A DNA stretch of 42,403 bases. It comes from Candidatus Pacearchaeota archaeon. Its GTDB lineage: Archaea; Nanobdellota; Nanobdellia; Pacearchaeales; GW2011-AR1. Shown here piece by piece: positions 20,063 to 29,135 of this stretch. Location of the stretch: NCBI GenBank assembly GCA_017609175.1, contig JAFCEJ010000002.1, positions 66,782 through 109,184 on the forward strand. The letters run 5' to 3'. Position 1 is the first letter of the stretch; each line of letters begins with the position of its first letter. The notes beneath the pieces were generated by a model that made no database searches, was not told where the DNA came from, and was given only the letters and a program-made list of their open reading frames with translations. Both the position numbers and the translations under genes were made by a program.

Positions 20063-20566
20063 ATGAGGATAGAAGATATATGCCAAATTGATTTAATGAG
20101 GAAACAGGCTTTGAATAGAAGGGATGCTTTAAATTATTTTAATTTATGTAATGAAGGGGGATTTGAACCAGAAGCCAAAGATCTTTACGAATTAGGAGAA
20201 TTAGAACATTATCTGGAATCTTCTAATCTTGGGAAATCTAATAATTCAGAATCTACTGATAAAAGTTCTAATAAAAAACCCGAAAGTAAAAAACCTATTC
20301 GTCAAAGAAAATCTGGAAGAAAAAGAAGAGTTTCTACGGTTGTATATAGAAGATTTGTTGATGATGCAAATGCTATGCGATTAAATCCTAATGAAATTCT
20401 TAAAAATATTCCTGAAAAAATGAGGATTTTGAAAAAGGATTTAGGGTATCAAAAACTTTATATTGGAAAAGGAAAGAAGATTTCAATCGATTCTTGTGAA
20501 AATGGCCGAATCGGAAGAGTATTTCAAAATACTTATAATCATGCCTGTAAGATTTTAGGGAGATAG
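20063..20566 (+). CDS. Hypothetical basic protein (start moved to ATG at 20063)
   Basis: MRIEDICQIDLMRKQALNRR...; ATG in frame inside the track ORF, downstream of AT-rich promoter-like DNA. Confidence 0.5.
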   Translation: MRIEDICQIDLMRKQALNRRDALNYFNLCNEGGFEPEAKDLYELGELEHYLESSNLGKSNNSESTDKSSNKKPESKKPIRQRKSGRKRRVSTVVYRRFVDDANAMRLNPNEILKNIPEKMRILKKDLGYQKLYIGKGKKISIDSCENGRIGRVFQNTYNHACKILGR

Positions 20567-20600
20567 AAGAATTTTTATATTTCTTGTTGTTTGAATTAGA

Positions 20601-21641
20601 ATGGGATTAAATATACGGGAGATTATTCCGCGAAAAGAAATTGATTTTGCGAGTTTGAATGGCAAGATAGTTTGTGTTGATGCGTTTAATACTCTTTATC
20701 AATTTTTATCTACAATCCGACAACCAGACGGGACACCTTTAATGGATAATAAGAAGAAAGTAACGAGTCATCTTTCTGGAATTTTTTATAGAAATATTAA
20801 TTTGCTTTTAGAGGGCATTAAGTTGGTTTATGTTTTTGATGGTGAAGCGCCTGATTTGAAGGCAAAGATTCACAAAAGAAGAAAAGCTGTTAGAGAATCG
20901 GCTTCTGAAAAATATGAATTAGCGCGTCAGGAAGAAAATATTGATATGATGAGAAGGTATAGTTCTCAATTAATTAGGCTTGATGATGAAATGATAAATG
21001 AAAGTAAAGAGCTTTTGAAAGCTATGGGAATTGCAGTTGTACAGGCTCCGAGTGAGGGAGAATCTGAAGCAGCTTATTTAACAAAAATTAAAAAAGATGC
21101 TTATGCTGTTGTAAGCCAAGATTATGACAGCCTACTTTTTGGAGCTCCGCGGTTAATTCAAAATTTGACTTTGGCAAGAAAAAAGAAAACTTTTTCTGGT
21201 TGGACTGAGGTTAAGCCAGAATTAATTGAATTAGAAAAAGTTTTAGATACTTTAGGAATAAATTTAGACCAATTAATCTGTCTTGGAATTTTAGTTGGGA
21301 CTGATTATAATCCAAAAGGTATTCCTGGTATCGGGCAGAAAAAAGCATTGCAAATTGTTAAACAATATAGGCAACCGGTTTTGATTTTTAAGAGTGTTGA
21401 AGAGAAAATTTTGAGTTTGCCTGAGGAGGACAGATTTGATTGGCAGGAAATTTTTGAATTGTTCCATAGACCTAGTGTTGTGGATGCTGATTTTAATTTT
21501 GGGAAAATTAATGAAGAAAAAATAAAAAAAATTTTAATTGAAGAGCATGATTTTTCTGAAGCACGAGTTGAGAAACAGTTAGAAAGGTTAAGATTAGCAA
21601 AAGAAAAACAAAAACAAAAAGGGCTTGGAGATTATTTCTAA
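20601..21641 (+). CDS. fen: Flap endonuclease 1
   Basis: KIVCVDAFNTLYQFL, APSEGESEAAYL, SQDYDSLLFG, GIPGIGQKKAL, C-terminal PIP QKGLGDYF. Confidence 0.97.
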   Translation: MGLNIREIIPRKEIDFASLNGKIVCVDAFNTLYQFLSTIRQPDGTPLMDNKKKVTSHLSGIFYRNINLLLEGIKLVYVFDGEAPDLKAKIHKRRKAVRESASEKYELARQEENIDMMRRYSSQLIRLDDEMINESKELLKAMGIAVVQAPSEGESEAAYLTKIKKDAYAVVSQDYDSLLFGAPRLIQNLTLARKKKTFSGWTEVKPELIELEKVLDTLGINLDQLICLGILVGTDYNPKGIPGIGQKKALQIVKQYRQPVLIFKSVEEKILSLPEEDRFDWQEIFELFHRPSVVDADFNFGKINEEKIKKILIEEHDFSEARVEKQLERLRLAKEKQKQKGLGDYF

Positions 21642-21642
21642 A

Positions 21643-21990
21643 TTAATTTAAATATTTTGTGACTTCTATAATTTTTTTTATATTTTGTCTGCCGTTTAAA
21701 CTCTTATGATTGTTTCTTAATTGAAAAATTAATTCTTTTCGGGGAAGATTTGGGTCATAAAAATGATAAGGTATTTTTTCTCTTAAGTGTCGCTTATATC
21801 TTCTAATCCATCTTTTTTCTATTTCTTCTAAAGTTAGCGGTGTTTTTTCTTCCTTATACTGTTTATGTAGCAGAGTATTTTTTTGATGATTATTTTTATA
21901 CTTTTCTAATAAGATTTCTAATCTTCTGGGAGGAATACATATTCTTAAACAATGTGATTTTGCTTTTCTTACTTTTGCTAATCCTTTCAT
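21643..21990 (-). CDS. Hypothetical basic protein
   Basis: 115-aa ORF. Confidence 0.5.
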   Translation of the reverse strand: MKGLAKVRKAKSHCLRICIPPRRLEILLEKYKNNHQKNTLLHKQYKEEKTPLTLEEIEKRWIRRYKRHLREKIPYHFYDPNLPRKELIFQLRNNHKSLNGRQNIKKIIEVTKYLN

Positions 21991-22028
21991 AGTTATTTTT
22001 TAGAAATAAATCGGGTTTTTAGGTTTTA

Positions 22029-23072
22029 TTATACTCTATTAAATTTTTTCAATAATTTTTCTATTTCTTTCATTTCATTAAGATATTGGTAATACTCAAA
22101 ATACTCTTTTGTCCCTCTTTTGGGGATATGTCCTATTTTTTTTGTTATCTCTTTTATTCTGTCTGAATTTTTCTTATATTTTTTTTCAAGTTCCCTTAGA
22201 GCATTTTCTCTTCTAGCTTTTTCTAATGCTTCTTTTTCTGCTTGTTCTCTTTTTCTTAGATATTCTTCTTTTTTCTTTTTAGCTTCCTCTTGTCTTTTTT
22301 GTTCTATTCTTCTAGCTTCCTCTTCTTGTTCGCGACGCTTTCGTCTTTCTTCTTTTAATTTTTTTAATTTTTCAGCTCTTTCTTTCATTACTTGTTTTTC
22401 TATTTGCCACGCATTTTTTCCAGTTCCCCAACCTTTTTTTATAGCCCATTTTCCTGCGCCCAGACCTTTTTTTGTTCCTCCTTTTATTCCTCCCCAAATT
22501 TTTTTCCTTGCTTTTTCTCCAAATCTTCCTCTGCCAGTATAATCAGATTCTAATTCATCTTTTTGTTTTTTTTTACGCCTTTTCCACCAGAGAAAAATAC
22601 CAAGGATGAATGCAATTATTCCTATCGCAAGAGTTATTTCTTGTTCATAAGCCCAATGACTTAGAACCATAAATAGAATTCCAAGAATTATTAATACTAC
22701 TCCTATTCCAACTTTCCAGATTGTAAAAATTATTAAAATTGTTGAGACGAGGAATGCAATAGGTAATAATAGCCCTTCATCAATTCCTAGTTCGTAGAAG
22801 AATCCAGAAATGTCCCACTCCATATAGTTTACTCCTGCAGTAATTCCAAGACCGACGAGGAATGCAAGAACTCCTGCCGCTGCCCTGTTTTGGTTGAATA
22901 TTCTGCTTAATGGGAAATAAGATATTGTGAATGAACCAAGAAATACAATTATCAAAAATAAATTGTCTATTCCAATTTCATTAAAGAAATCACTCACTAT
23001 TCCGGTATATGCGCTTGCAAAATTGATTAATGCTAATGTAATTATTGAAAATATTAATAGCCTCTTTTTCAT
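22029..23072 (-). CDS. Membrane protein with long charged coiled-coil C-terminus
   Basis: Several N-terminal TM helices then KKLKEERRKRREQEEEARRIEQKRQEEAKKKKEEY. Confidence 0.75.
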   Translation of the reverse strand: MKKRLLIFSIITLALINFASAYTGIVSDFFNEIGIDNLFLIIVFLGSFTISYFPLSRIFNQNRAAAGVLAFLVGLGITAGVNYMEWDISGFFYELGIDEGLLLPIAFLVSTILIIFTIWKVGIGVVLIILGILFMVLSHWAYEQEITLAIGIIAFILGIFLWWKRRKKKQKDELESDYTGRGRFGEKARKKIWGGIKGGTKKGLGAGKWAIKKGWGTGKNAWQIEKQVMKERAEKLKKLKEERRKRREQEEEARRIEQKRQEEAKKKKEEYLRKREQAEKEALEKARRENALRELEKKYKKNSDRIKEITKKIGHIPKRGTKEYFEYYQYLNEMKEIEKLLKKFNRV

Positions 23073-23203
23073 ATTTAAAAAAAGGAATTTGAGTTTTTAT
23101 ACTTTATCCTCTTTAACCTATTTTGTTCAAAATTAATTTGTTAGTTTATGGGGATTTTTTGTATGTAGAAATATTTAAATATATTAAAATATAATACAAT
23201 TGT

Positions 23204-23767
23204 ATGAAAAAAAGATACAATAAATCTTTTAATGGTTTGCTTATTTTGAAGGCTTTGCAGTTTTTTGTTGAAAATCCTTATGATGAAATCTATCTAAGGG
23301 AATTTGGAAGAAAATTGAATATTAGTGTTAATAGTGCACAAAGATTTTTGAATTTATTCGTAACTAAGGGACTTATTGTAGAATTTAGAAAAGGTAATTT
23401 AAGATATTTTAAAGCTAATCTAAATTCTATTGTTTTTAGGAATATTAAACTTACTTTTTCATTAAAAAAAATTGAAGATGCTGGTTTAATTGATTTTTTG
23501 AATAGGAAAAAATTTTCTAATGTGGTTTTATTTGGTAGTGTAGCGAGAGGATTGGATGATAACCAAAGCGATATAGATTTAGTGTGTATAGGGTTTGGTA
23601 AGAAATTTGATTGCGGGATTTTTGAAAAAAAATTGAAACGACAAATTAATTTACATATCTTTACATTGGCTGAGTGGAAAAATGTAAAAAAAGAAAATAA
23701 GGCTTTTTATCAAGATATTATTTCAACCGGAATAAATTTAATTGGGGAGCTTCCTGTTTTGGATTAA
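23204..23767 (+). CDS. wHTH + MNT-type nucleotidyltransferase (antitoxin-like)
   Basis: N-terminal HTH, then VVLFGSVARGLDDNQSDIDLVCIG. Confidence 0.85.
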   Translation: MKKRYNKSFNGLLILKALQFFVENPYDEIYLREFGRKLNISVNSAQRFLNLFVTKGLIVEFRKGNLRYFKANLNSIVFRNIKLTFSLKKIEDAGLIDFLNRKKFSNVVLFGSVARGLDDNQSDIDLVCIGFGKKFDCGIFEKKLKRQINLHIFTLAEWKNVKKENKAFYQDIISTGINLIGELPVLD

Positions 23768-24206
23768 AATGGACATTAAAGAATGTTTTAATAAGAGATT
23801 GTTAAGAAAAATTTTTCCGAGCAGGGAAAAAGCAAGTTCAAGTATTAAAATTGCAGAATCAAAATTAGCTGAAGCAAAAAAATTGTTTGAAAAAGACTTT
23901 TTTAATAATGCTGTTTTATCTGCTTATACTTCTATGTTTCATGCTGCAAGGGCATTATTGTATCAAGACGGTATTCAGGAAAAAAGCCACTATGCTACTT
24001 ATATTTACATAAGGGAGAGGTATTCTGGAAAGATTTCTAAAAGTTTGATTAATTCTTTTAATAATTCTCGAGAAGAAAGACATGAAATCTTATATGGTTT
24101 TGAGCATAAGTTTGGAAAAAAAGAAGCGGAAAATGTTATTTTAGATGCAGAAGAATTTTTACAGGAGGTTAAAAAAATCTATGAAGAAAAAAATAAGGGC
24201 ATTTGA
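23742..24206 (+). CDS. HEPN-domain protein (toxin-like partner of MNT)
   Basis: ASSSIKIAESKLAEAKKLFEKDFFNNAVLSAYTSMFHAARALLY...NSREERHEILYGF; overlaps MNT gene. An ATG at 23769 is an alternative start. Confidence 0.8.
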   Translation: MGSFLFWIKMDIKECFNKRLLRKIFPSREKASSSIKIAESKLAEAKKLFEKDFFNNAVLSAYTSMFHAARALLYQDGIQEKSHYATYIYIRERYSGKISKSLINSFNNSREERHEILYGFEHKFGKKEAENVILDAEEFLQEVKKIYEEKNKGI

Positions 24207-24957
24207 TGTTTTGGGGAATATAGCAATTGTTAATTTTCCAAAAGAGTTTAAACAAAGCGAAAAAAAGAAATTTGCAGAAAAAATTTTGAAAGACAACAAA
24301 TCAATTAAAACTGTTTTGGAAAAAGTCGGGAAAGTTAAAGGAAGATTGAGAAAACCGACTACAAAATATCTTGCTGGAGAGAAGACTAAAGAGGTTTTGT
24401 ATAAAGAAAATAATTGTTTATTTCGGTTCAATGTTGATACTACTTATTTTTCTCCTAGATTAAGTAATGAGAGAAAAGAAATTGCAAAACTGATTAAAAA
24501 AAATGAAAATGTTTTAGTAATGTTCGCGGGGGTTGCTCCATTTTCAATTGTGATTGCTAAGAATTCTAAAGCGAAGAGAGTTGTTAGTGTTGAAATTAAT
24601 CGTGTTGCAAGCAAATATGCTAAATTGAATGTTGAATTGAATAAGGTTAAAGGCAAGGTTGAAATTATTCAAAGAGGTGTTAAGAAATTTTCTATCGATG
24701 AAAAATTTGATGTGATTGTTATGCCACGTCCTCAGTTGAAAGAGAGTTTTTTGGAACAGGCATTTGGTTTGAGTAAAAAAGGAACAAGAATTTATTATTA
24801 TGATTTTTGTAAGGTTGGTAATGAAAAATTGATTGTTGAGAAAATAATGGGTGAAGCGAAAAAAGCGAAAAAGAAAATTAAGATATTAAAAATGAAAAAG
24901 GCAGGTGAAATTGCGCCTTTTAAAATCAGGATTCGTGTAGATTTTAAGGTTATTTAA
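24181..24957 (+). CDS. trm5: Trm5-like tRNA (guanine-37-N1)-methyltransferase (start at 24181)
   Basis: MKKKIRAFDVLGNIAIVNFP...VLVMFAGVAPFSIVIAKNSKAKRVVSVEINRVA; SD AGGAGGT upstream of ATG 24181. Confidence 0.85.
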   Translation: MKKKIRAFDVLGNIAIVNFPKEFKQSEKKKFAEKILKDNKSIKTVLEKVGKVKGRLRKPTTKYLAGEKTKEVLYKENNCLFRFNVDTTYFSPRLSNERKEIAKLIKKNENVLVMFAGVAPFSIVIAKNSKAKRVVSVEINRVASKYAKLNVELNKVKGKVEIIQRGVKKFSIDEKFDVIVMPRPQLKESFLEQAFGLSKKGTRIYYYDFCKVGNEKLIVEKIMGEAKKAKKKIKILKMKKAGEIAPFKIRIRVDFKVI

Positions 24958-25115
24958 TTAATTCTTTTTGAATTTTGATTTCCATATATATCGTTTAGTA
25001 AATCACTTATTTCTCTTTCAACCTCTTCTCTTAACTCTTCGTCTGTAGCTATTGCTAGTTTTCCATTATACATTCTTGGCCTTACTTTCCCATCAATTAA
25101 ATACAATTTTTCCAT
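24954..25115 (-). CDS. Small ORF, 53 aa, not in the ORF track
   Basis: Translation MEKLYLIDGKVRPRMYNGKLAIATDEELREEVEREISDLLNDIYGNQNSKRIN*; directly downstream of and co-directional with herA; convergent 4-nt overlap with trm5 end. Confidence 0.6.
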   Translation of the reverse strand: MEKLYLIDGKVRPRMYNGKLAIATDEELREEVEREISDLLNDIYGNQNSKRIN

Positions 25116-25152
25116 CTTTTAATCTTCCTCTTCTCTTATTTAAACTTTTCTC

Positions 25153-26460
25153 TCATAGTCTTTTTTCAGCTTTGATTGCAGTTGGAGCCTCGCCGCCGTG
25201 CCAAGTGAATCTCGGACGCATTCGCATAGGATAAATTCTTTCGGAATTATCGTCGAGTAATATTGCAGAACCTTTAAGGTCTGGCAAATCATCCATATAT
25301 TTTTTAATACTCTCTAAAAGATAAGACTGCATAATATAATTTAATGCCTCTAAATCTGGTTGGGATGTTACCCTATGAGCTATTACAATATCTGATTGCG
25401 TCATAACATCTCTATGAATTTGGCCTGGTTGTTGTGTTGCAAGGACTAAAGAAATTCCTGGTTGCCGGCCTTCTCTAAGGAGCTGGATAAGTGCATCTGT
25501 CGCAATTGTTTTTTTATTTAATGGTAGAAATTCATGGGCTTCATCAATGAAAATCCAGACTAATGGCTCTTCTTTTTTTTCTGTTTGCGAAAGATAATCA
25601 AGTCCTTTTGAGACAGATTCTATTTCTTCTTTTTTTCTTGCAGACATTCTCTGATTGAAAATTTTTCTTGAAACTAAACTTATTACCAATGCCCTGACAT
25701 TAAATGCTCCGACAGCGTTATAGACACTTAAATCCAGAACTGTTGTCGTTCCTCTGTTGATTAAATCTTTTATTTTTGTCGCTTCTGTTTGCTTTTTTGC
25801 AAAAATTCCCCATGTTTTTGCAGCTTCAAATAAACCGATTGCAGCATTTTTTGTTTCTTGGTTTGTGTCTGTATTATTTCGTAGGTGGGTGATAATATCA
25901 TCTATATTATATTTAGTTCCTTTTAGTTTTGTGATTGTTCTTTGTATAAGGACTGAGACAGGATTGATTATGTCTAATCCAAATGTTAATACCCAGTCTT
26001 CTGAGTTTAATTCTGTAACATCTAATGCAAATGATTTATCCGCTGGAATTCCTTTTTCTGTATAAAAATCGTAATGTCCTGCAGGCACGAAAATTTTTAC
26101 AGGAAGGTTTTTTGGTTTGAGTTTCCATTCATTTAATAGGTTTTTATCTTTTTGATTTTCAAATTTCATTGTCCAATAAATTCCCATTGTATCAAATATC
26201 AGGGATGCGATATTTTGGCTTGTTTCTTTTGGCAGGTTTGAGAGCTCTTCTGCTATGACTCCAAGAGTATAGGATTTACCGCTTCCTCTTTTTCCAGCCA
26301 CAAGAACAACATGACTTCGTGCTACATCCATATAAATTGGATTGCTTAAAGAAGTATATTGCCCCATTTTTACATAACCTTTTCCTAAGAGAACTAAACC
26401 TCGATTGCCGAATGCCTTTTTGTCGGATTTATCTCTTCCGGTTATAATGTCGAATGGCAT
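25153..26460 (-). CDS. HerA-like DUF87 ATPase
   Basis: VAGKRGSGKSYTLGVIAEEL, WIFIDEAHEFLP, LREGRQPGISLVLATQQPGQ. Confidence 0.88.
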   Translation of the reverse strand: MPFDIITGRDKSDKKAFGNRGLVLLGKGYVKMGQYTSLSNPIYMDVARSHVVLVAGKRGSGKSYTLGVIAEELSNLPKETSQNIASLIFDTMGIYWTMKFENQKDKNLLNEWKLKPKNLPVKIFVPAGHYDFYTEKGIPADKSFALDVTELNSEDWVLTFGLDIINPVSVLIQRTITKLKGTKYNIDDIITHLRNNTDTNQETKNAAIGLFEAAKTWGIFAKKQTEATKIKDLINRGTTTVLDLSVYNAVGAFNVRALVISLVSRKIFNQRMSARKKEEIESVSKGLDYLSQTEKKEEPLVWIFIDEAHEFLPLNKKTIATDALIQLLREGRQPGISLVLATQQPGQIHRDVMTQSDIVIAHRVTSQPDLEALNYIMQSYLLESIKKYMDDLPDLKGSAILLDDNSERIYPMRMRPRFTWHGGEAPTAIKAEKRL

Positions 26461-26509
26461 ATTATAATATGTTTTATTGGCTTTTTATATTTATCAGATT
26501 TTGAGAATA

Positions 26510-26722
26510 CTATCTATTGAAATGGTATTCTTTATGCACTTCAAACGGCATATCTAAATAATAAAATGCTATGCCTAATGCAATTAAGCCTGTATCGCCT
26601 GATGCGACCCCAATAGCATTCCCTAACGAAAGACCAAAAACTAAGTTTAATGGATTATGTTTTACCTTTTCTTTTATGTCTTTAACACTATATGTAGAGT
26701 CTATAATATTATCTATATTCAT
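26510..26722 (-). CDS. Hypothetical small protein
   Basis: 70-aa ORF with Gly-rich hydrophobic segment. Confidence 0.45.
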   Translation of the reverse strand: MNIDNIIDSTYSVKDIKEKVKHNPLNLVFGLSLGNAIGVASGDTGLIALGIAFYYLDMPFEVHKEYHFNR

Positions 26723-26807
26723 AATGGATAGATAATATACTCTTTTAAAAATTTAATTATATAATTAATTTCACCAAAATGTTTTTAAAAGATTTTTTCA
26801 TTGTTTT

Positions 26808-27827
26808 GTGATGGAAGAGGAAAAGAAAAACGACCTTGAAGAAAAACAAGAGCTTCATGAAGAGAAACAAGAGAAAAGCGAAAAGGTTATTGAAAGAAAA
26901 AAGAGCGGTTATGAAAAAGGAGAGTTGCTTGAGACTGTACGTGGAAATCCTTGGATTATTTCTACATTTGTTTTAGGCGCTTTGGTTTTGATATTATTAA
27001 TTTCTAATTTGGGTGTAATGACAGGCGGTTTTATTACTGGTGGTGCTATTGGTGTGAATGAGGCTGGTGAAAAATTGTTAAATTTTTATCAAGCTAGGGG
27101 GGTAGAAGGTTTGTCATTAGATTCTGTGGAGGAAGAAAGCGGACTATATAAGATTAATTTTGATTATCAGGGTTCAATAATTCCAATATACATGACAAAA
27201 GATGGAAAATATCTGTTGGCAGGTAATTTAAATCCGATTGATTTTGAAGCGTCTCCACAATCACAGGATATTCCTAAATCTGATAAACCAAAAGTAGAAT
27301 TATTTGTTATGACTCATTGTCCTTATGGAACTCAGGCTGAAAAAGGAATTATTCCTACAATTAAGGCTTTAGGAGATACAATTGATGCGAAGATACGTTT
27401 TGTTCATTATTTTATGCACGACCCTGAAAAAGAAGAAACTCCGAGACAAGTTTGTATTCGGGAAGAGCAATCTGAAAAATATTATGCTTATTTAGAATGC
27501 TTTTTAGAAGATGGGGATTCTGACAGGTGTTTAACTGAAGCAGGAATAGATAAAAACAAATTAGATTCTTGTATTAAAAATAATGCTGAAGGCTATTATG
27601 CAGCAGATTCAGAATTGAGCAAAGGTTATGGTGTTGGTGGAAGTCCAACTTTGGTTATTAATGGGCAGATTGTAGACTCGGGAAGAGATTCTCAGAGTTT
27701 CTTGGATACTATTTGTTCTGCATTTAATAATGCACCGAAAGAGTGTGAACAAGAATTGTCTTCAACAACTCCAAGTCCTGGTTTTGGTTATGGTGAAGGA
27801 AGCGATACTGGTGCTAGCTGTGAATAA
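26808..27827 (+). CDS. Membrane-anchored thioredoxin-fold (DsbA/GILT-like) protein
   Basis: N-terminal TM, VELFVMTHCPYGTQAEKG, GVGGSPTLVINGQIV. Confidence 0.78.
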   Translation: MMEEEKKNDLEEKQELHEEKQEKSEKVIERKKSGYEKGELLETVRGNPWIISTFVLGALVLILLISNLGVMTGGFITGGAIGVNEAGEKLLNFYQARGVEGLSLDSVEEESGLYKINFDYQGSIIPIYMTKDGKYLLAGNLNPIDFEASPQSQDIPKSDKPKVELFVMTHCPYGTQAEKGIIPTIKALGDTIDAKIRFVHYFMHDPEKEETPRQVCIREEQSEKYYAYLECFLEDGDSDRCLTEAGIDKNKLDSCIKNNAEGYYAADSELSKGYGVGGSPTLVINGQIVDSGRDSQSFLDTICSAFNNAPKECEQELSSTTPSPGFGYGEGSDTGASCE

Positions 27828-27849
27828 GTTTTATAAAAATTAGAAATAA

Positions 27850-29064
27850 TTAATTTTTTATTTCAATGGGTTTATGAAGATATTCAATTTCATCTTTGTC
27901 AAGTTTTAATTCTCTTTCTATTTCTTGGTTGGATTTTATTATTTGTTTGATTATTGGAAACTCCCTCATTGCACGTTTATAACTTACATGAACATATTCT
28001 GCATATTTTTGAGCGATACTTTTCTTTTTTGCATTTCTCTGGTTATACATCCAAATTTTCAAAATTCTTGTTGGTTTTTTGTAAGATGTGAATCCTGTTC
28101 TTGGTTGTTTTTTTGCAGCAGAAATACCATAACTAAGAAAGATATTCTCATAAACTAAAAATCTCCAATATTGTTGTTTATAGATTCTTCCCTTGAATAA
28201 ATCTGCTTTAGTTAGTGCATTTATTGCTTTTGCAAGTTCTTCGCCTTGGTATTCTGCGGGAATGTTTTCCTCTATCCATAAGATTATTTTATCTAATGGC
28301 ATATTTACAGAGTCAAAAATTTCTAAAGTTTCTTTTGTTGGTTTGTTTTTGAAAATTAGCCTTAATGCATTAAAGATATCTATTTCTTTATTTCGTTCGT
28401 CAAACAATTCTGGTGAAAGCTCGTTTTTTTCTGAATGGGCTATTGCATGCAAATCATTTATTGCTGCACGAATATCTCCTTTTGCTTTTATTGAAATGCT
28501 TGTTAGAATATCATGCGGAATGAATAAATTTTCTTTTTTTAGAATGTTTATTAAAATATCTTTTATTATCCTGTATTCAACTTCTTTTAGTTGAATTATT
28601 TCAGATTTTTTTCTTAGTACATTAAATTTTTTGTCCCAAATATCATTTGCTGTTATTATAACAGGATATTGTGTTTTTTCAATTAGTCCAAGAAGTTCTA
28701 ATAATCCTCCCCTGTCTGTTGCTGAAATTCCATCGACTTCATCTATTAAAATTATTTTGCTCTTTTTTGTTAATGATTGCTGTTCGATTGCTGGTTTTAA
28801 TATTTCTCTTAATTTTTCTCGATTTCTTAAATCAGATGCGTTTAATTCAAATATTTCTGAATTTGTTTCTTTTGCTGTGACATGGGCAAGTGTTGTTTTG
28901 CCTGTTCCAGGAGGTCCGTGGAGAATAATAGCTTTTTTAATTCTTTTTTTTGTAATTTTACTTAAATTGAATTCACTGATGAACTCTTTTATTTTTCTGA
29001 CTGCTAAATCCTGTCCTTTTATTTCAAAATAACTTGCAGGCCTATATTTTTCACTCCATTGCAT
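27850..29064 (-). CDS. rfcL: Replication factor C large subunit
   Basis: W(S)EKYRP start, [22 protein letters not shown]. Confidence 0.95.
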   Translation of the reverse strand: MQWSEKYRPASYFEIKGQDLAVRKIKEFISEFNLSKITKKRIKKAIILHGPPGTGKTTLAHVTAKETNSEIFELNASDLRNREKLREILKPAIEQQSLTKKSKIILIDEVDGISATDRGGLLELLGLIEKTQYPVIITANDIWDKKFNVLRKKSEIIQLKEVEYRIIKDILINILKKENLFIPHDILTSISIKAKGDIRAAINDLHAIAHSEKNELSPELFDERNKEIDIFNALRLIFKNKPTKETLEIFDSVNMPLDKIILWIEENIPAEYQGEELAKAINALTKADLFKGRIYKQQYWRFLVYENIFLSYGISAAKKQPRTGFTSYKKPTRILKIWMYNQRNAKKKSIAQKYAEYVHVSYKRAMREFPIIKQIIKSNQEIERELKLDKDEIEYLHKPIEIKN

Positions 29065-29135
29065 TCGTAAGGAACCAAGGTTTCTTGATGTTCAACCTCC
29101 TTTGAGATTGACTCAAAGTGATTGGGTACCTCCTT

